Of a DNA stretch of 64,000 bases, positions 26,396 to 35,204 are shown piece after piece. This DNA comes from Vitreoscilla massiliensis. GTDB taxonomy: Bacteria; Pseudomonadota; Gammaproteobacteria; Burkholderiales; Neisseriaceae. The number at the start of each line of letters is the position of its first letter. Positions within the stretch are counted from its first letter, which is position 1. The DNA is taken from NCBI RefSeq assembly GCF_001457815.1, contig NZ_LN898221.1, positions 1,073,053 to 1,137,052 of the forward strand, read 5' to 3'. The position numbers were made by a program, and so were the translations under genes. Under the pieces are notes generated by a model that was given only the letters and a program-made list of their open reading frames with translations, was not told the origin of the DNA and searched no databases.

Positions 26396-28333
26396 ATGAC
26401 ACAACGCATTCTTGCCCTGCCCGACCATCTGGTCAATCAAATCGCTGCTGGCGAAGTGGTGGAACGCCCTGCCAATGCGGTGAAGGAAATTTTGGAAAAC
26501 GCCTTAGACGCTGGCGCCACCAAAATCGACATTGCCTTGCAACAAGGCGGCATCAAACACATCCGCATCAGCGACAACGGCAGCGGCATAGACGCCGACG
26601 ATTTGGCCTTGGCGCTGCACCGCCATGCCACCAGCAAAATCCGCTCGTTAGGTGATTTGGAAAGCGTTGCCAGCATGGGTTTTCGTGGCGAGGGCTTGGC
26701 CAGTATTGCCGCCATCAGCCGCTTAAGCCTCAGCAGCCGCCCTGCCGATGCAGCACACGCCATGAGCGTCACCGCCATCGACGGTGTGGTACACGCGCCC
26801 ACCGCCATCGCCCATGGCTTGGGCACCACCGTGGAAGTGGCCGACATTTATTTCAACACGCCAGCACGGCGCAAGTTTCTGAAGTCTGACAGCACCGAAT
26901 GGGCGCACTGCTTAGTGGCGATAGAGCGCATCGCCTTGAGCCGTCCCGATGTGGCTTTCACGGTCACGCACAATCAAAAAAGCGTCTACCAATTGCCCGC
27001 ACAAAACTTGAGCGAGCGCATGGCCGCCATTGTCGGGCAAGATTTTGCCGACGCCGCCTTGAGCATAGACGGCGACAATGGCTTGATGCACATTCACGGT
27101 TTTATTGCCAAACCCACGTACAGCAAAGGCAAGGCGGATAAGCAGTTTGTGTTTGTCAACGGCCGCTTTGTGCGCGACAAAATCGTCTTGCATGCGGTCA
27201 AGCAAGCCTACCAAGACGTGTTGCATCTGGCCTTAACGCCGGCGTTTGTGCTCAATATCGCGTTACCGCCCGAACAAGTGGACGTGAACGTGCACCCGAC
27301 CAAATCGGAAGTGCGTTTTCGCGATAGCCAATCCATCCACCGTTTGGTCTTCCATGCGCTGCACCAAGCCTTGGCGCAAACCGATGCCACCCACACCGAA
27401 TCGGTCAACAATGCTGGCAAGATTTTGCAACAAGTACTGCACACCCCCGCGCCGACACAGCCCACACAAAACCGTTTCGATTGGAGCGGCGCACGCTCGC
27501 CTTCTAACGAGTCTGCCACAGCGCGAACGCACACGCCGGTTGGCAGCTACGCCAGCGGCAGCTCGCGCCCGTTGAGTTTGCGCGAAAGCCAAGCCGCACT
27601 CGACACCTATGCGCAGCTCTACCAACAGCCCAACAAAGATTTGGCCGACTTACAGGCCGCTTATGGCAGCACAACAAGCACAGACACAGCTGTGAGCAGC
27701 GACGTCAGCGCTGCCGACAACAGCGTTGATACCCTAGCCGATAGCGACAACGAACACCCGCTTGGCTACGCCTTGGCGCAATTGCTCGGCATTTACATCT
27801 TGGCGCAAAGTGCCGATGGCCTGATTTTGGTCGATATGCACGCCGCGCACGAACGCGTCACTTATGAAAAACTGAAGCGCCAACGCGATGCCGGCCAATT
27901 GGCGACACAACAATTGCTGTTGCCACACAGCTTTGCCGCCAGTGCCATGGAAGTGGCCAGCGTTGAGCAATTTCAAGACGAATTGGCCGATTGGGGTTTG
28001 GAGTTAAGCCCACTCGGGACATCCATCGCCATCCGCGCCGTGCCGGTGTTGCTTGCACGCGGCAATGTCGAAGCCTTGGTGCGCGACTTGCTGGCCGAAT
28101 TGGCACAAGTGGGCAACAGCGATGCGCTGTTGGCGGCTGAGAACCAATTGCTCGCCACCATGGCCTGTCATGGCTCGGTGCGCGCCGGCCGCCAATTGAC
28201 CTTGCCAGAAATGAATGCCTTATTGCGCGACATGGAACAAACGCCGCGCGCCAACCAATGCAACCACGGCCGCCCCACTTGGGTAAAACTCAAGCTCAGC
28301 GACTTGGATGCGCTGTTCTTGCGTGGACAATAA
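26396..28333 (+). CDS. mutL: DNA mismatch repair protein MutL
   Basis: MutL links MutS mismatch recognition to strand incision. The 645-residue protein has the GHKL ATPase motifs ENALDAG, DNGSGI and GFRGEGLASI in residues 30-110, a variable Gln/Ser/Thr-rich linker (about 340-455), and a C-terminal dimerisation domain. The latter contains DMHAAHERVTYE near residue 480, matching the endonuclease motif D-[QM]-H-A-x2-E-x4-E known from Neisseria, and CNHGRPTW near the end. Strand incision by MutL itself is therefore likely. The linker carries an in-frame uptake-like element read as LQAAYG. The 3' end is partly duplicated downstream. Confidence 0.97.
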   Translation: MTQRILALPDHLVNQIAAGEVVERPANAVKEILENALDAGATKIDIALQQGGIKHIRISDNGSGIDADDLALALHRHATSKIRSLGDLESVASMGFRGEGLASIAAISRLSLSSRPADAAHAMSVTAIDGVVHAPTAIAHGLGTTVEVADIYFNTPARRKFLKSDSTEWAHCLVAIERIALSRPDVAFTVTHNQKSVYQLPAQNLSERMAAIVGQDFADAALSIDGDNGLMHIHGFIAKPTYSKGKADKQFVFVNGRFVRDKIVLHAVKQAYQDVLHLALTPAFVLNIALPPEQVDVNVHPTKSEVRFRDSQSIHRLVFHALHQALAQTDATHTESVNNAGKILQQVLHTPAPTQPTQNRFDWSGARSPSNESATARTHTPVGSYASGSSRPLSLRESQAALDTYAQLYQQPNKDLADLQAAYGSTTSTDTAVSSDVSAADNSVDTLADSDNEHPLGYALAQLLGIYILAQSADGLILVDMHAAHERVTYEKLKRQRDAGQLATQQLLLPHSFAASAMEVASVEQFQDELADWGLELSPLGTSIAIRAVPVLLARGNVEALVRDLLAELAQVGNSDALLAAENQLLATMACHGSVRAGRQLTLPEMNALLRDMEQTPRANQCNHGRPTWVKLKLSDLDALFLRGQ

Positions 28334-28635
28334 TGTTTAACCGCTGCTGTCCTTACTCGACATGGTTGCGATGATTTACAGGCCGCTTGTCTCGCACATG
28401 CGGCCTGTAAATCTTTTATTTGGGCATCCATCGTTTTGGCTCAAGCATCACGCAGCACTTGGGTAAAACTCAAGCTCAGCGACTTGGATGCACTGTTTTT
28501 GTGCAAGCAATAGTGTTTAACCATTTCTGTCCTTACTCGATATGGTTGCGATGATTTACAGGCCGCTTGTCTCGCACATGCGGCCTGTAAATCTTTTATT
28601 TGGACAGCAAGCGTTTTGATTCACACTTCACGCCC
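28276..28635. repeat. 180-bp tandem duplication of the mutL 3' end
   Basis: Copy A starts within the last 19 codons of mutL (28276) and copy B starts exactly 180 bp later (28456). Both include the codons for VKLKLSDLDALFL, the stop region and an inverted uptake-like pair (28375-28410 and 28555-28590). About 148 bp match closely, and weaker similarity continues past 28603 into the start of a third, truncated unit at about 28636. Copy B has no start codon and is a non-coding relic. Confidence 0.88.
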
Positions 28636-28699
28636 CACTTGCACAAAGTCGTGTGGCGGCATTTAATAGCCACTCTTGTTTCTCAACCCCACCACGCCC

Positions 28700-29476
28700 A
28701 TGCTGCTCACACCCATTTTCCTGATCAAACTTTGCCTCACGCCGCTGTTGATGTGGGGCGTTTCGGTGGCCGCCAAAAAATGGGGCACGTTTTGGGGCGG
28801 CTTGCTGTCGGGTTTGCCACTGACTTCAGGGGTGATTTTGACGTTTTTGGCGGTCGAGCAAGGCGCAGGCTTTACCCAACACGCGATTTTGGGCGCGATA
28901 CCCGGTTTGGCGGCAGTGATGGCGGCGTATTGGACCTATGTGTGTTGCAGCAAGCGTTACGCTATGTGGCTGACCGGCTTGGCTGCTTTGGCCGCATTTG
29001 TGCTGATGTCACTGCTGCTGACGCGCCTGCATACACTGGCTTTGGATGGGGTGTTGTTATTGGTGTCGATGGCGGTGATTATCCGCAAAACCGGCCGCGA
29101 ATATCGGGCGCAAACCCTGATTGTCAAACGCAACCCTTGGGATTTGCCGCTGCGCATGGGCGCGTCTACCGCCTTATTGCTGCTGATTACCAGCGCCGCG
29201 CCGCATCTGGGCTCCATCGTCAGCGGCGTTTTGGCCACCATCCCGGTGATTGCGTGGCCGCTAACGCTGTTTACCCATGCGCAATACGGCCGCAATGAAA
29301 TGCTGACGGTGGTGCGCGGCAATGCCATCGGTGCGCTTGGGGTATTGGGATTTTATGCGGTGATGTATGCGCTGCTACCGCACTGGCATTTGTTGCCAGT
29401 GGTTTTGGCTGCGGCAGTGATTTCGGTCGCTCTGCCGCTGTTGCTGAGTGCGGGCTTAAAACGTGTTGCTGTTTAA
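28700..29476 (+). CDS. Polytopic membrane protein of unknown function
   Basis: I do not recognise this family. The 258-residue product is almost entirely hydrophobic with about eight predicted membrane helices and short loops (for example WGGLLSGLPLTSGVILTFLAV and GSIVSGVLATIPVIAWPLTLF). The ATG at 28700 is chosen; an in-frame TTG lies eight codons upstream and no strong ribosome site is seen for either. It stands alone between the mutL relic repeats and a group of uptake-like elements. A transporter-like or membrane-organising role is only a guess. Confidence 0.7.
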   Translation: MLLTPIFLIKLCLTPLLMWGVSVAAKKWGTFWGGLLSGLPLTSGVILTFLAVEQGAGFTQHAILGAIPGLAAVMAAYWTYVCCSKRYAMWLTGLAALAAFVLMSLLLTRLHTLALDGVLLLVSMAVIIRKTGREYRAQTLIVKRNPWDLPLRMGASTALLLLITSAAPHLGSIVSGVLATIPVIAWPLTLFTHAQYGRNEMLTVVRGNAIGALGVLGFYAVMYALLPHWHLLPVVLAAAVISVALPLLLSAGLKRVAV

Positions 29477-29486
29477 GACACAGGCT

Positions 29487-29575
29487 AAGCGGCCTGTAAA
29501 CCTATTACTGCTTCAGCTATTTGAATGCGGCCTGTAAGCCTGTGTTTATGATTAACCAGACTTACAGGCCGCATT
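29487..29575. repeat. Uptake-like elements between the membrane protein and cadR
   Basis: A single AAGCGGCCTGTAA at 29487-29499 is followed by an inverted pair at 29524-29538 and 29561-29575 (AATGCGGCCTGTAAG and its complement) with a 22-base loop. They lie between convergent genes and may end both transcripts. Confidence 0.8.
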
Positions 29576-29636
29576 AAGCTGATTGATGCACCCTAATCAG
29601 CATTAAAACTGTGCTGGTTATCAATCATCATCAGCA

Positions 29637-30071
29637 TTAACCATGTGCATGCGGCTGGCCATCGCTGTGGCAAGAACCATCGGCCAAGCTTTGGATGATG
29701 CCGCAAGTGGCGATGGTTTTGACGCCACCGCATTTTTCGCGCAAATCCCACAAGTGTTGCTGCAAATGTTGCAAAGCGGCAATGCGCTCTTCCACGCTGA
29801 CGATGTGGGCATCGAGCATGGCATTGACCTCGGCACAGTCTTGCTGCGGCGCGGCGCGCAAACTCAATATGGTTTTGATTTCGTCCAAAGACATGTCGAG
29901 CGAGCGACAATGGCGGATGAATTGCAAACGCTCGATGTGGCTGTCGTTGTAGAGGCGGTAATTGCTGCTGCTGCGCGTGGGCTCGGGCAACAAGCCCTCT
30001 TTTTCGTAATAGCGTATCGTCACCACTTTGCAATCGCTGATTTTCGCCAATTCACCAATTTGCACTTGCAT
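29637..30071 (-). CDS. cadR: CadR/ZntR-type metal-responsive MerR regulator
   Basis: The 144-residue protein is a MerR-family activator that remakes a long-spacer promoter when it binds Cd, Pb or Zn. It has the winged helix QIGELAKISDCKVVTIRYYE, the dimerisation helix, and metal-site cysteines Cys79, Cys114 and Cys123, matching the ZntR/CadR layout. A Cys- and His-bearing tail (GSCHSDGQPHAHG) follows, as in CadR/PbrR. It is divergent from the P-type ATPase at 30182, and the shared region holds the expected operator. The symbol reflects the subgroup; the preferred metal is not certain. Confidence 0.88.
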   Translation of the reverse strand: MQVQIGELAKISDCKVVTIRYYEKEGLLPEPTRSSSNYRLYNDSHIERLQFIRHCRSLDMSLDEIKTILSLRAAPQQDCAEVNAMLDAHIVSVEERIAALQHLQQHLWDLREKCGGVKTIATCGIIQSLADGSCHSDGQPHAHG

Positions 30072-30116
30072 CGCCTACTCCTTTGATTTTCCACATTCAA
30101 TGTTAACAGGCCGCTG

Positions 30117-30147
30117 TTGACTCTATAGTGACTATAGGCATTCTAAT
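30117..30147 (+). promoter_or_regulatory. MerR-type promoter and operator of the metal ATPase
   Basis: TTGACT (30117-30122) and TCTAAT (30142-30147) are 19 bases apart, the overlong spacing used by MerR regulators. The spacer holds the perfect dyad CTATAGT-G-ACTATAG (30123-30137), very like known ZntR/CadR sites. A variant uptake-like element (TTAACAGGCCGC) ends just before the -35 box. Confidence 0.9.
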
Positions 30148-30181
30148 GACCAATAACAAGTACTCTGTCGTGAGGATAGCG

Positions 30182-32596
30182 ATGAAACAACACCAACATT
30201 CCCATTGTTGTGGCACGGCCCACGAGGCGGCGGCTTTGCCCGTGGTGGATTTGCGCCCGCAACACAGCGCCGCCAAGCACGTGTCTTACCGCATAGACAA
30301 TATGGACTGCCCTACCGAAGAGGCGTTAATTCGCAAGAAACTCGGTGGCATGGACGGCATCGTGGCCTTGGATTTCAATTTGATGCAGCGCGTGCTCAGC
30401 GTCAGCCACACCTTGCCCGACACCCGCAGCATCGAGCAAGCCTTGCAACACATCGACATGCACGCGGTAAAACAAACCAGCACGCTCAACACCAGCCGCA
30501 TCGCCATCCAAGAAATGGATTGCCCTACCGAAGAAGCGTTAATCCGCAAAAAACTCGGTGGCATGCAAGCAGTCGACGAAATGCAATTCAATTTGATGGC
30601 GCGGGTGTTGACGGTGGCGCATGCACCGAATGCCTTGCCGGATATTGTGGCGGCTTTGCAGTCGCTAAGCTTTAATCCACAAGTATTGGACAGCAACACC
30701 GCTGTTGCTGCGACCACAGAGCCAGCTCCCGCAACTGAGAGCAAGCCGTATAAAAAATACTTGCTGGGCGCGGCTTTGGTGGCGGCGATGGCCGCCGAAG
30801 CGATTAATTTTGCCGGTGGCAGCACGCTTATCGAAATGCTGTTGGCGGCGTTTGCCATCTTGGCCAGCGGTCTCAAGACTTACCAAAAAGGCTGGATCGC
30901 CTTAAAAAACCTCAATCTCAACATCAATGCGTTAATGGCCATCGCCGTCACCGGCGCCGTGCTCATCGGCCATTGGCCAGAGGCGGCGATGGTGATGGTG
31001 CTCTTTACCATTGCCGAATTGATAGAAGCCAAATCGCTGGACCGCGCCCGCAATGCCATTCGTGGCTTATTGGATTTGAGCCCTGAAAAAGCCACGGTGT
31101 TACAGGCCGATGGTTCATGGCAACAGGTGTTGGCCAGCGCAGTCGCCATTGGTGACACGGTGCGGGTCAAACCGGGTGAGCGCTTGGCGGTGGACGGCGT
31201 GTTGACCTCCGGTACGTCTAGCATCAACCAAGCACCGATTACCGGCGAGAGTTTGCCGGTGGAAAAAAACATTGGCGACACCGTGTTTGCCGGCACCATC
31301 AATGAAGCCGGCTCGTTTGAATACCGCGTCAGCGCCGCCGCCAACCATTCTACCTTGGCTCGCATCATCGCCGCGGTGGAATCGGCGCAAGGCAGCCGCG
31401 CGCCCACACAACGCTTTGTCGACCAGTTTTCCAAGTGGTACACGCCCATCGTGTTTGTCATCGCCTTATTGGTGGCCATTGTTCCACCATTATTGTTGGG
31501 CGGCGCGTGGTCTGAGTGGTTTTACCGTGCCTTGGTGATGCTCGTCATCGCCTGCCCGTGTGCCTTGGTGATTTCCACGCCGGTCAGCATCGTCAGCGGT
31601 CTGTCCGCCGCCGCCAAGAAAGGCATTTTGATTAAGGGTGGTGTGTATTTGGAGCAAGGCAAAGACTTGCAATGGCTGGCCTTGGACAAAACCGGCACCA
31701 TCACCCACGGCAAGCCAGTGCTCACCGACATGCTGTCTTTACAGGCCGACTTGGCCGCGCAAAACCAGCAATGGGCCGCCAGTTTGGCCGCCCGCTCCGA
31801 CCATCCGGTGTCTAAAGCCATCGCCCAAGCCGCGCAAGAGCAAGGGGTGAACGTGTTAAGCGTCGATGATTTCGCGGCCTTGGCCGGTCGCGGCACGCAA
31901 GGGCAGATTAATGGCGAGAATCTGTTTTTGGGCAACACCCGTTTGCTACAAGAACAAGGTTTGCTCACGCCAGACTTGGCCGCGCAAATCGACGCCTTAG
32001 AGCAACAAGGCAAGACGGTGGTGACACTGATGAACGCACAACACGCATTGGCCTTGTTTGCCGTAGCCGACACCATCAAAGACAGCAGCACCCGCGCCAT
32101 CACTGAGTTGCATGAATTGGGCATCAAAACCATCATGCTCACGGGCGACAACCAGCACACTGCCACGGCCATCGCCGCGCAAGCCGGCATAGACGCCGCC
32201 AAAGGCAATATGTTGCCCGAACACAAGCTCGCCGAAATCGCTGGCCTCGCCGCACACAGCAAAGTCGGCATGGTCGGCGACGGCATCAATGACACGCCCG
32301 CCTTGGCACGCGCCGACATCGGTTTTGCCATGGGCGCGGCCGGTGCCGACACCGCCATCGAAACCGCCGACGTGGCCTTAATGGACGACGATTTGCGCAA
32401 AATCCCGCAATTCATCCGCTTATCGCAAGCAACGTCGGCGATACTGAAACAAAACATCGCGCTGGCCTTGGGCATCAAAGCGGTCTTCTTGGTGCTTACC
32501 TTCACGGGAGATGCCACCATGTGGATGGCGGTCTTCGCCGACATGGGCGCGAGTTTGTTGGTGGTGGGCAATGGGCTGCGTTTGTTAAAGAAATAA
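30182..32596 (+). CDS. zntA: Zn/Cd/Pb-exporting P1B-type ATPase
   Basis: This inner-membrane pump expels divalent soft metals from the cytoplasm. The 804-residue protein begins with a His/Cys-rich leader (MKQHQHSHCCGTAH). Two HMA-like domains follow, each with MDCPTEEALIRKKLGGM, in which the second cysteine of the usual CxxC is replaced. Next come the translocation motif ACPCALVISTPVS, the phosphorylation site DKTGTITHGKP and the hinge GDGINDTPALARADIGFAMG. The start at 30182 is supported by GAGGAT six bases upstream. It is controlled by the divergent cadR-type gene through the dyad at 30123-30137. The Zn/Cd/Pb subgroup (P1B-2) is inferred from motifs and context. Confidence 0.95.
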   Translation: MKQHQHSHCCGTAHEAAALPVVDLRPQHSAAKHVSYRIDNMDCPTEEALIRKKLGGMDGIVALDFNLMQRVLSVSHTLPDTRSIEQALQHIDMHAVKQTSTLNTSRIAIQEMDCPTEEALIRKKLGGMQAVDEMQFNLMARVLTVAHAPNALPDIVAALQSLSFNPQVLDSNTAVAATTEPAPATESKPYKKYLLGAALVAAMAAEAINFAGGSTLIEMLLAAFAILASGLKTYQKGWIALKNLNLNINALMAIAVTGAVLIGHWPEAAMVMVLFTIAELIEAKSLDRARNAIRGLLDLSPEKATVLQADGSWQQVLASAVAIGDTVRVKPGERLAVDGVLTSGTSSINQAPITGESLPVEKNIGDTVFAGTINEAGSFEYRVSAAANHSTLARIIAAVESAQGSRAPTQRFVDQFSKWYTPIVFVIALLVAIVPPLLLGGAWSEWFYRALVMLVIACPCALVISTPVSIVSGLSAAAKKGILIKGGVYLEQGKDLQWLALDKTGTITHGKPVLTDMLSLQADLAAQNQQWAASLAARSDHPVSKAIAQAAQEQGVNVLSVDDFAALAGRGTQGQINGENLFLGNTRLLQEQGLLTPDLAAQIDALEQQGKTVVTLMNAQHALALFAVADTIKDSSTRAITELHELGIKTIMLTGDNQHTATAIAAQAGIDAAKGNMLPEHKLAEIAGLAAHSKVGMVGDGINDTPALARADIGFAMGAAGADTAIETADVALMDDDLRKIPQFIRLSQATSAILKQNIALALGIKAVFLVLTFTGDATMWMAVFADMGASLLVVGNGLRLLKK

Positions 32597-32621
32597 AGTC
32601 TTGTAGTGATTTTTGCAAATA

Positions 32622-32653
32622 AAAGCGGCCTGTAAACGTTTACAGGCCGCTTT
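32622..32653. terminator. Inverted uptake-like pair after the ATPase gene
   Basis: AAAGCGGCCTGTAAA and its complement are separated by only two bases (CG), giving a 15-pair stem between two convergent genes. It probably serves as a shared terminator, followed by ATT rather than a long T run. Confidence 0.75.
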
Positions 32654-32709
32654 ATTCATGATTCTCTGCCATTGCTGCACACATTATGGTGAGGTACCTC
32701 ACCTGTTAC

Positions 32710-33510
32710 TCATTGTCGTGCAGGTTCCAACGGTTGCAACTCAAACCGCAACGGCTCACCTTGCCACGGCACGATAATACCGTTATGGCTGATTAAGTCG
32801 AATTTAGCCCAAATGGTGTCACCGTATTTAAAATCAAATCTTTCTTTACGCGTCTGGCAAGGGTCAAAAGACACGTTCACTGTTTGTCCATAACCAACAT
32901 CGGTCAAAAATCCTTGTGCCTCCGAAAAATCGGCTTTGCGGGACAAGTTGACATAAACAAGATAGTCCCGCACATTCAAATTGGCTTGCATCTTCCAGCT
33001 GATGCGCCCCGCATCACCCACCGTGGTTTCACCTTGGCTCACCTCATGTAACTTGGGGTATTGCACCCAAGCAGGCAACGGCAGACTCACTGCAGGCAAG
33101 ACAGTAAAACTGTTCACCCGCTGCGCTGCCTCTACCCACTCTAAATCCACAGTCTCAATGACGCCTTTCTGCCATTCATACTGCAATTTTTCTAGCGGTG
33201 TTTTGCTGGTAAATGTGTATTTAAGACCCACTTGTAAAGGCTTTTTTGGGCGCAATTGTGCAATGCCGTTCAGGTAATTGGTAACAGGCTGATAGCCTAT
33301 GCCACGTTGACCCAACCGTTGAAACTGCATGTTGTGCACATCCAATTGCTCGGTTTGTGGCCTAGAACTGATCTCAAGCCAGAACACCGAATCGGGATAC
33401 ACATTTTGAGTCTGCGTGTGCAAGTTATACAAAAGCCTTGTGCCACACGAAGTCGCCCAAGCCGAAACGGGCACACTACACGCCAGCAATATGCCTAAGA
33501 ATGTTTTCAT
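32710..33510 (-). CDS. Secreted protein, paralogue of 37539-38285
   Basis: I do not recognise this family. The 266-residue protein starts MKTFLGILLACSVPVSAWAT, a clear signal peptide, with AGGAGG just upstream of the chosen ATG. The mature part has one cysteine near its N-terminus (SCGTRL) and one near the C-terminus (SFDPCQ), suggesting a disulfide in the periplasm. It shares NVYPDSVFWL, VSFDPCQ and IWAKFDLISHNG with the protein at 37539-38285 (NVYPDSVLWL, VSFGPCQ, VWATFDLLSHDG), so the two are paralogues of the same length class. They bracket the arsenic operon. The function is unknown. Confidence 0.8.
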   Translation of the reverse strand: MKTFLGILLACSVPVSAWATSCGTRLLYNLHTQTQNVYPDSVFWLEISSRPQTEQLDVHNMQFQRLGQRGIGYQPVTNYLNGIAQLRPKKPLQVGLKYTFTSKTPLEKLQYEWQKGVIETVDLEWVEAAQRVNSFTVLPAVSLPLPAWVQYPKLHEVSQGETTVGDAGRISWKMQANLNVRDYLVYVNLSRKADFSEAQGFLTDVGYGQTVNVSFDPCQTRKERFDFKYGDTIWAKFDLISHNGIIVPWQGEPLRFELQPLEPARQ

Positions 33511-33534
33511 AGCGCCTCCTGATGGATTTTTCAT

Positions 33535-34143
33535 GCCAATGGCAACACACTTTCAATGTATTTTGTTTTGATACGCTGCATCTCAGTATCACATCATCAT
33601 ACACACAGTCGCTGCAGTGTAGACACCAAGCCCACTCTGTCAGTATGAAGCTGTGGCATTACCAACACTGGCATTAAAGAGCGCCTTGTGGTGAATCTAA
33701 GCGGCCTGTAAATATTGATAGGACGCTTAAATAACCCACGCTGGCGTGTTTATCGTAACGTTATAGCCTTATTTACTGGTTCTTTACTTAGCTACTCGCT
33801 ATAGAAAACCACTGTTGCCACTCCAATGGCAAAACTTCTTTCTGCTACTGCATAATGTCTTTTTTATTGCTGAAATTCACGGCTTAAGTCACATTTTTCC
33901 CAAATGGTTGGCATATTTGAAAAAATCTGTCGCGCCTATCATCACAATCGTTATAGCCTATGGTCACAATATGCTTAGAATCGACCTGGCTTAAATCTCC
34001 ACTTAACATCTGGAAAATCGGCTTTGTTGGCTACAGTCATGTACACACAGTAAAAATTCATACAGATTTCATATTTAACCCATGAAAATCCGACATGGAT
34101 TTTTTATATTTTTTGCATGGCTTAATCATGAGGAAGCAGCAAA
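33535..34143. other. AT-richer gene-free region with a terminator-like hairpin
   Basis: About 600 bp without a credible gene. It holds one uptake-like element at 33697-33711 whose inverted partner has decayed to GGACGCTTA. At 34085-34103 the stem AAAATCC / GGATTTT with a five-base loop is followed by TTATATTTTTT on the plus strand, which looks like a Rho-independent terminator although no gene precedes it. It could end a small RNA or act in the leader of the next gene. Confidence 0.45.
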
Positions 34144-34755
34144 ATGACTGTATTTTTGACAGCGTTTTGCCAATTTTTATGGGCAACTGTAAAAGTCATT
34201 TTGGTGTTTATTTTCGTCATTGGCATTGCAATTTGGCTTATGCTAGGTGCGAAGTCTGATGAATATTATGAAGAAAATTTCATATGGAAGCACACTTATG
34301 ACCAAAAGATGTTTGCGTCTCTAAGTAAACCAATGTTTTTTTATACACGTAGGCATGCCGGCGATTCTGGTGTTTGGGTGGTGGTTTACCCTTTGGATCG
34401 ACAAACAAAAAATCAATTTGCCATGCTGATGAACAAGCAAATAGGACAACTGGCAGCGCCACAATCGGCACAGCGGATTGAATGCATCAAGCCCACCATT
34501 AAAAAGCGATGGAAAAGCTTCAAGTCCAATCTTCACTATGTTGAACCCAATACTTGGTCGGCACATCATCGTGATCATAAAGCACATGATTCATTTATTG
34601 TGTATGGTTCGGAAACACACATAAAGACTGTCGAACAGGCATGTAAGCAAACCAAATTTTTTGTTTTAAAAGATGACAGTAATGATGATAAACATGATTA
34701 TTGGGCAATTTCTGAAAGCGAAAATCTTTTGTTTAGTGTTTATACCCGCAATTAA
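34144..34755 (+). CDS. Hypothetical protein with one N-terminal membrane helix
   Basis: I do not recognise this protein. Its 203 residues begin with a single strongly hydrophobic segment (VKVILVFIFVIGIAIWLML, about residues 17-35) and continue as a soluble, Lys/His-rich domain that would face the periplasm or cytoplasm depending on topology. GAGGAAG lies nine bases before the ATG. The gene is visibly AT-richer than its neighbours, with many AAA and TTT codons, which suggests recent transfer. It lies just upstream of arsR, which has its own promoter, so a link with arsenic is not shown. Confidence 0.7.
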   Translation: MTVFLTAFCQFLWATVKVILVFIFVIGIAIWLMLGAKSDEYYEENFIWKHTYDQKMFASLSKPMFFYTRRHAGDSGVWVVVYPLDRQTKNQFAMLMNKQIGQLAAPQSAQRIECIKPTIKKRWKSFKSNLHYVEPNTWSAHHRDHKAHDSFIVYGSETHIKTVEQACKQTKFFVLKDDSNDDKHDYWAISESENLLFSVYTRN

Positions 34756-34810
34756 ATTCGTGATTGATTGCTGATGCGATAAAGATTGGTTTCTCACCAA
34801 CATTGTTCTG

Positions 34811-34840
34811 TGCTATGCTTTATATGTGTTTATCCATATA
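34811..34840 (+). promoter_or_regulatory. Probable promoter and ArsR operator
   Basis: TGCTATGCT (34811-34819) fits an extended -10 element. Directly after it TATATG (34821-34826) and CATATA (34835-34840) form an inverted repeat with an eight-base spacer, the form of site bound by ArsR/SmtB repressors, just before the ribosome site AAGGAT. Confidence 0.6.
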
Positions 34841-34853
34841 TAAGGATATAGCA

Positions 34854-35168
34854 ATGCTTACTTTAGACATGGTCGGCTTGTTTAAGCTCTTGTCTGACCC
34901 CACGCGCTTGGATATCGTGTGTGTGTTAGCCAAACATGGCGAGCGCTGTGTGTGCGATTTGACCGCACACCTGCAATTGTCACAACCGAAAATCTCGCGC
35001 CATTTGGCCTTATTGCGCACGCAAGGTTTGCTCAGCGACCAGCGCCAAGGTCAGTGGGTGTATTACCGCTTGGCCGACAATTTGCCGATATGGGCACAAC
35101 ACATCATCCAAACCATCGCCGCCGAACGCGATGATTTAACCAACCTACCCGCTGGCTCGTGTAGTTAA
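34854..35168 (+). CDS. arsR: Arsenite-responsive ArsR repressor
   Basis: ArsR represses the operon and leaves DNA when it binds As(III). The 104-residue protein has the helix alpha-3 metal site RCVCDL with Cys32 and Cys34, the same positions as in the E. coli protein, followed by the recognition helix SQPKISRHLALLR and the wing QGQWVYYRL. The start at 34854 is chosen for AAGGAT at proper spacing and normal length; a longer frame from 34764 would add a sequence foreign to the family. It is the first gene of arsR-arsC-acr3-arsH. Confidence 0.95.
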   Translation: MLTLDMVGLFKLLSDPTRLDIVCVLAKHGERCVCDLTAHLQLSQPKISRHLALLRTQGLLSDQRQGQWVYYRLADNLPIWAQHIIQTIAAERDDLTNLPAGSCS

Positions 35169-35204
35169 GCGGCCTGTAAACCTTTTACCCCCACCCATCC
35201 CATC

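Noticed and set aside
31522..32571. A 349-codon minus-strand frame opposite the metal ATPase gene
   Set aside because: The opposite strand encodes a complete P1B ATPase with all motifs; the antisense frame is an Ala/Ser-rich shadow.
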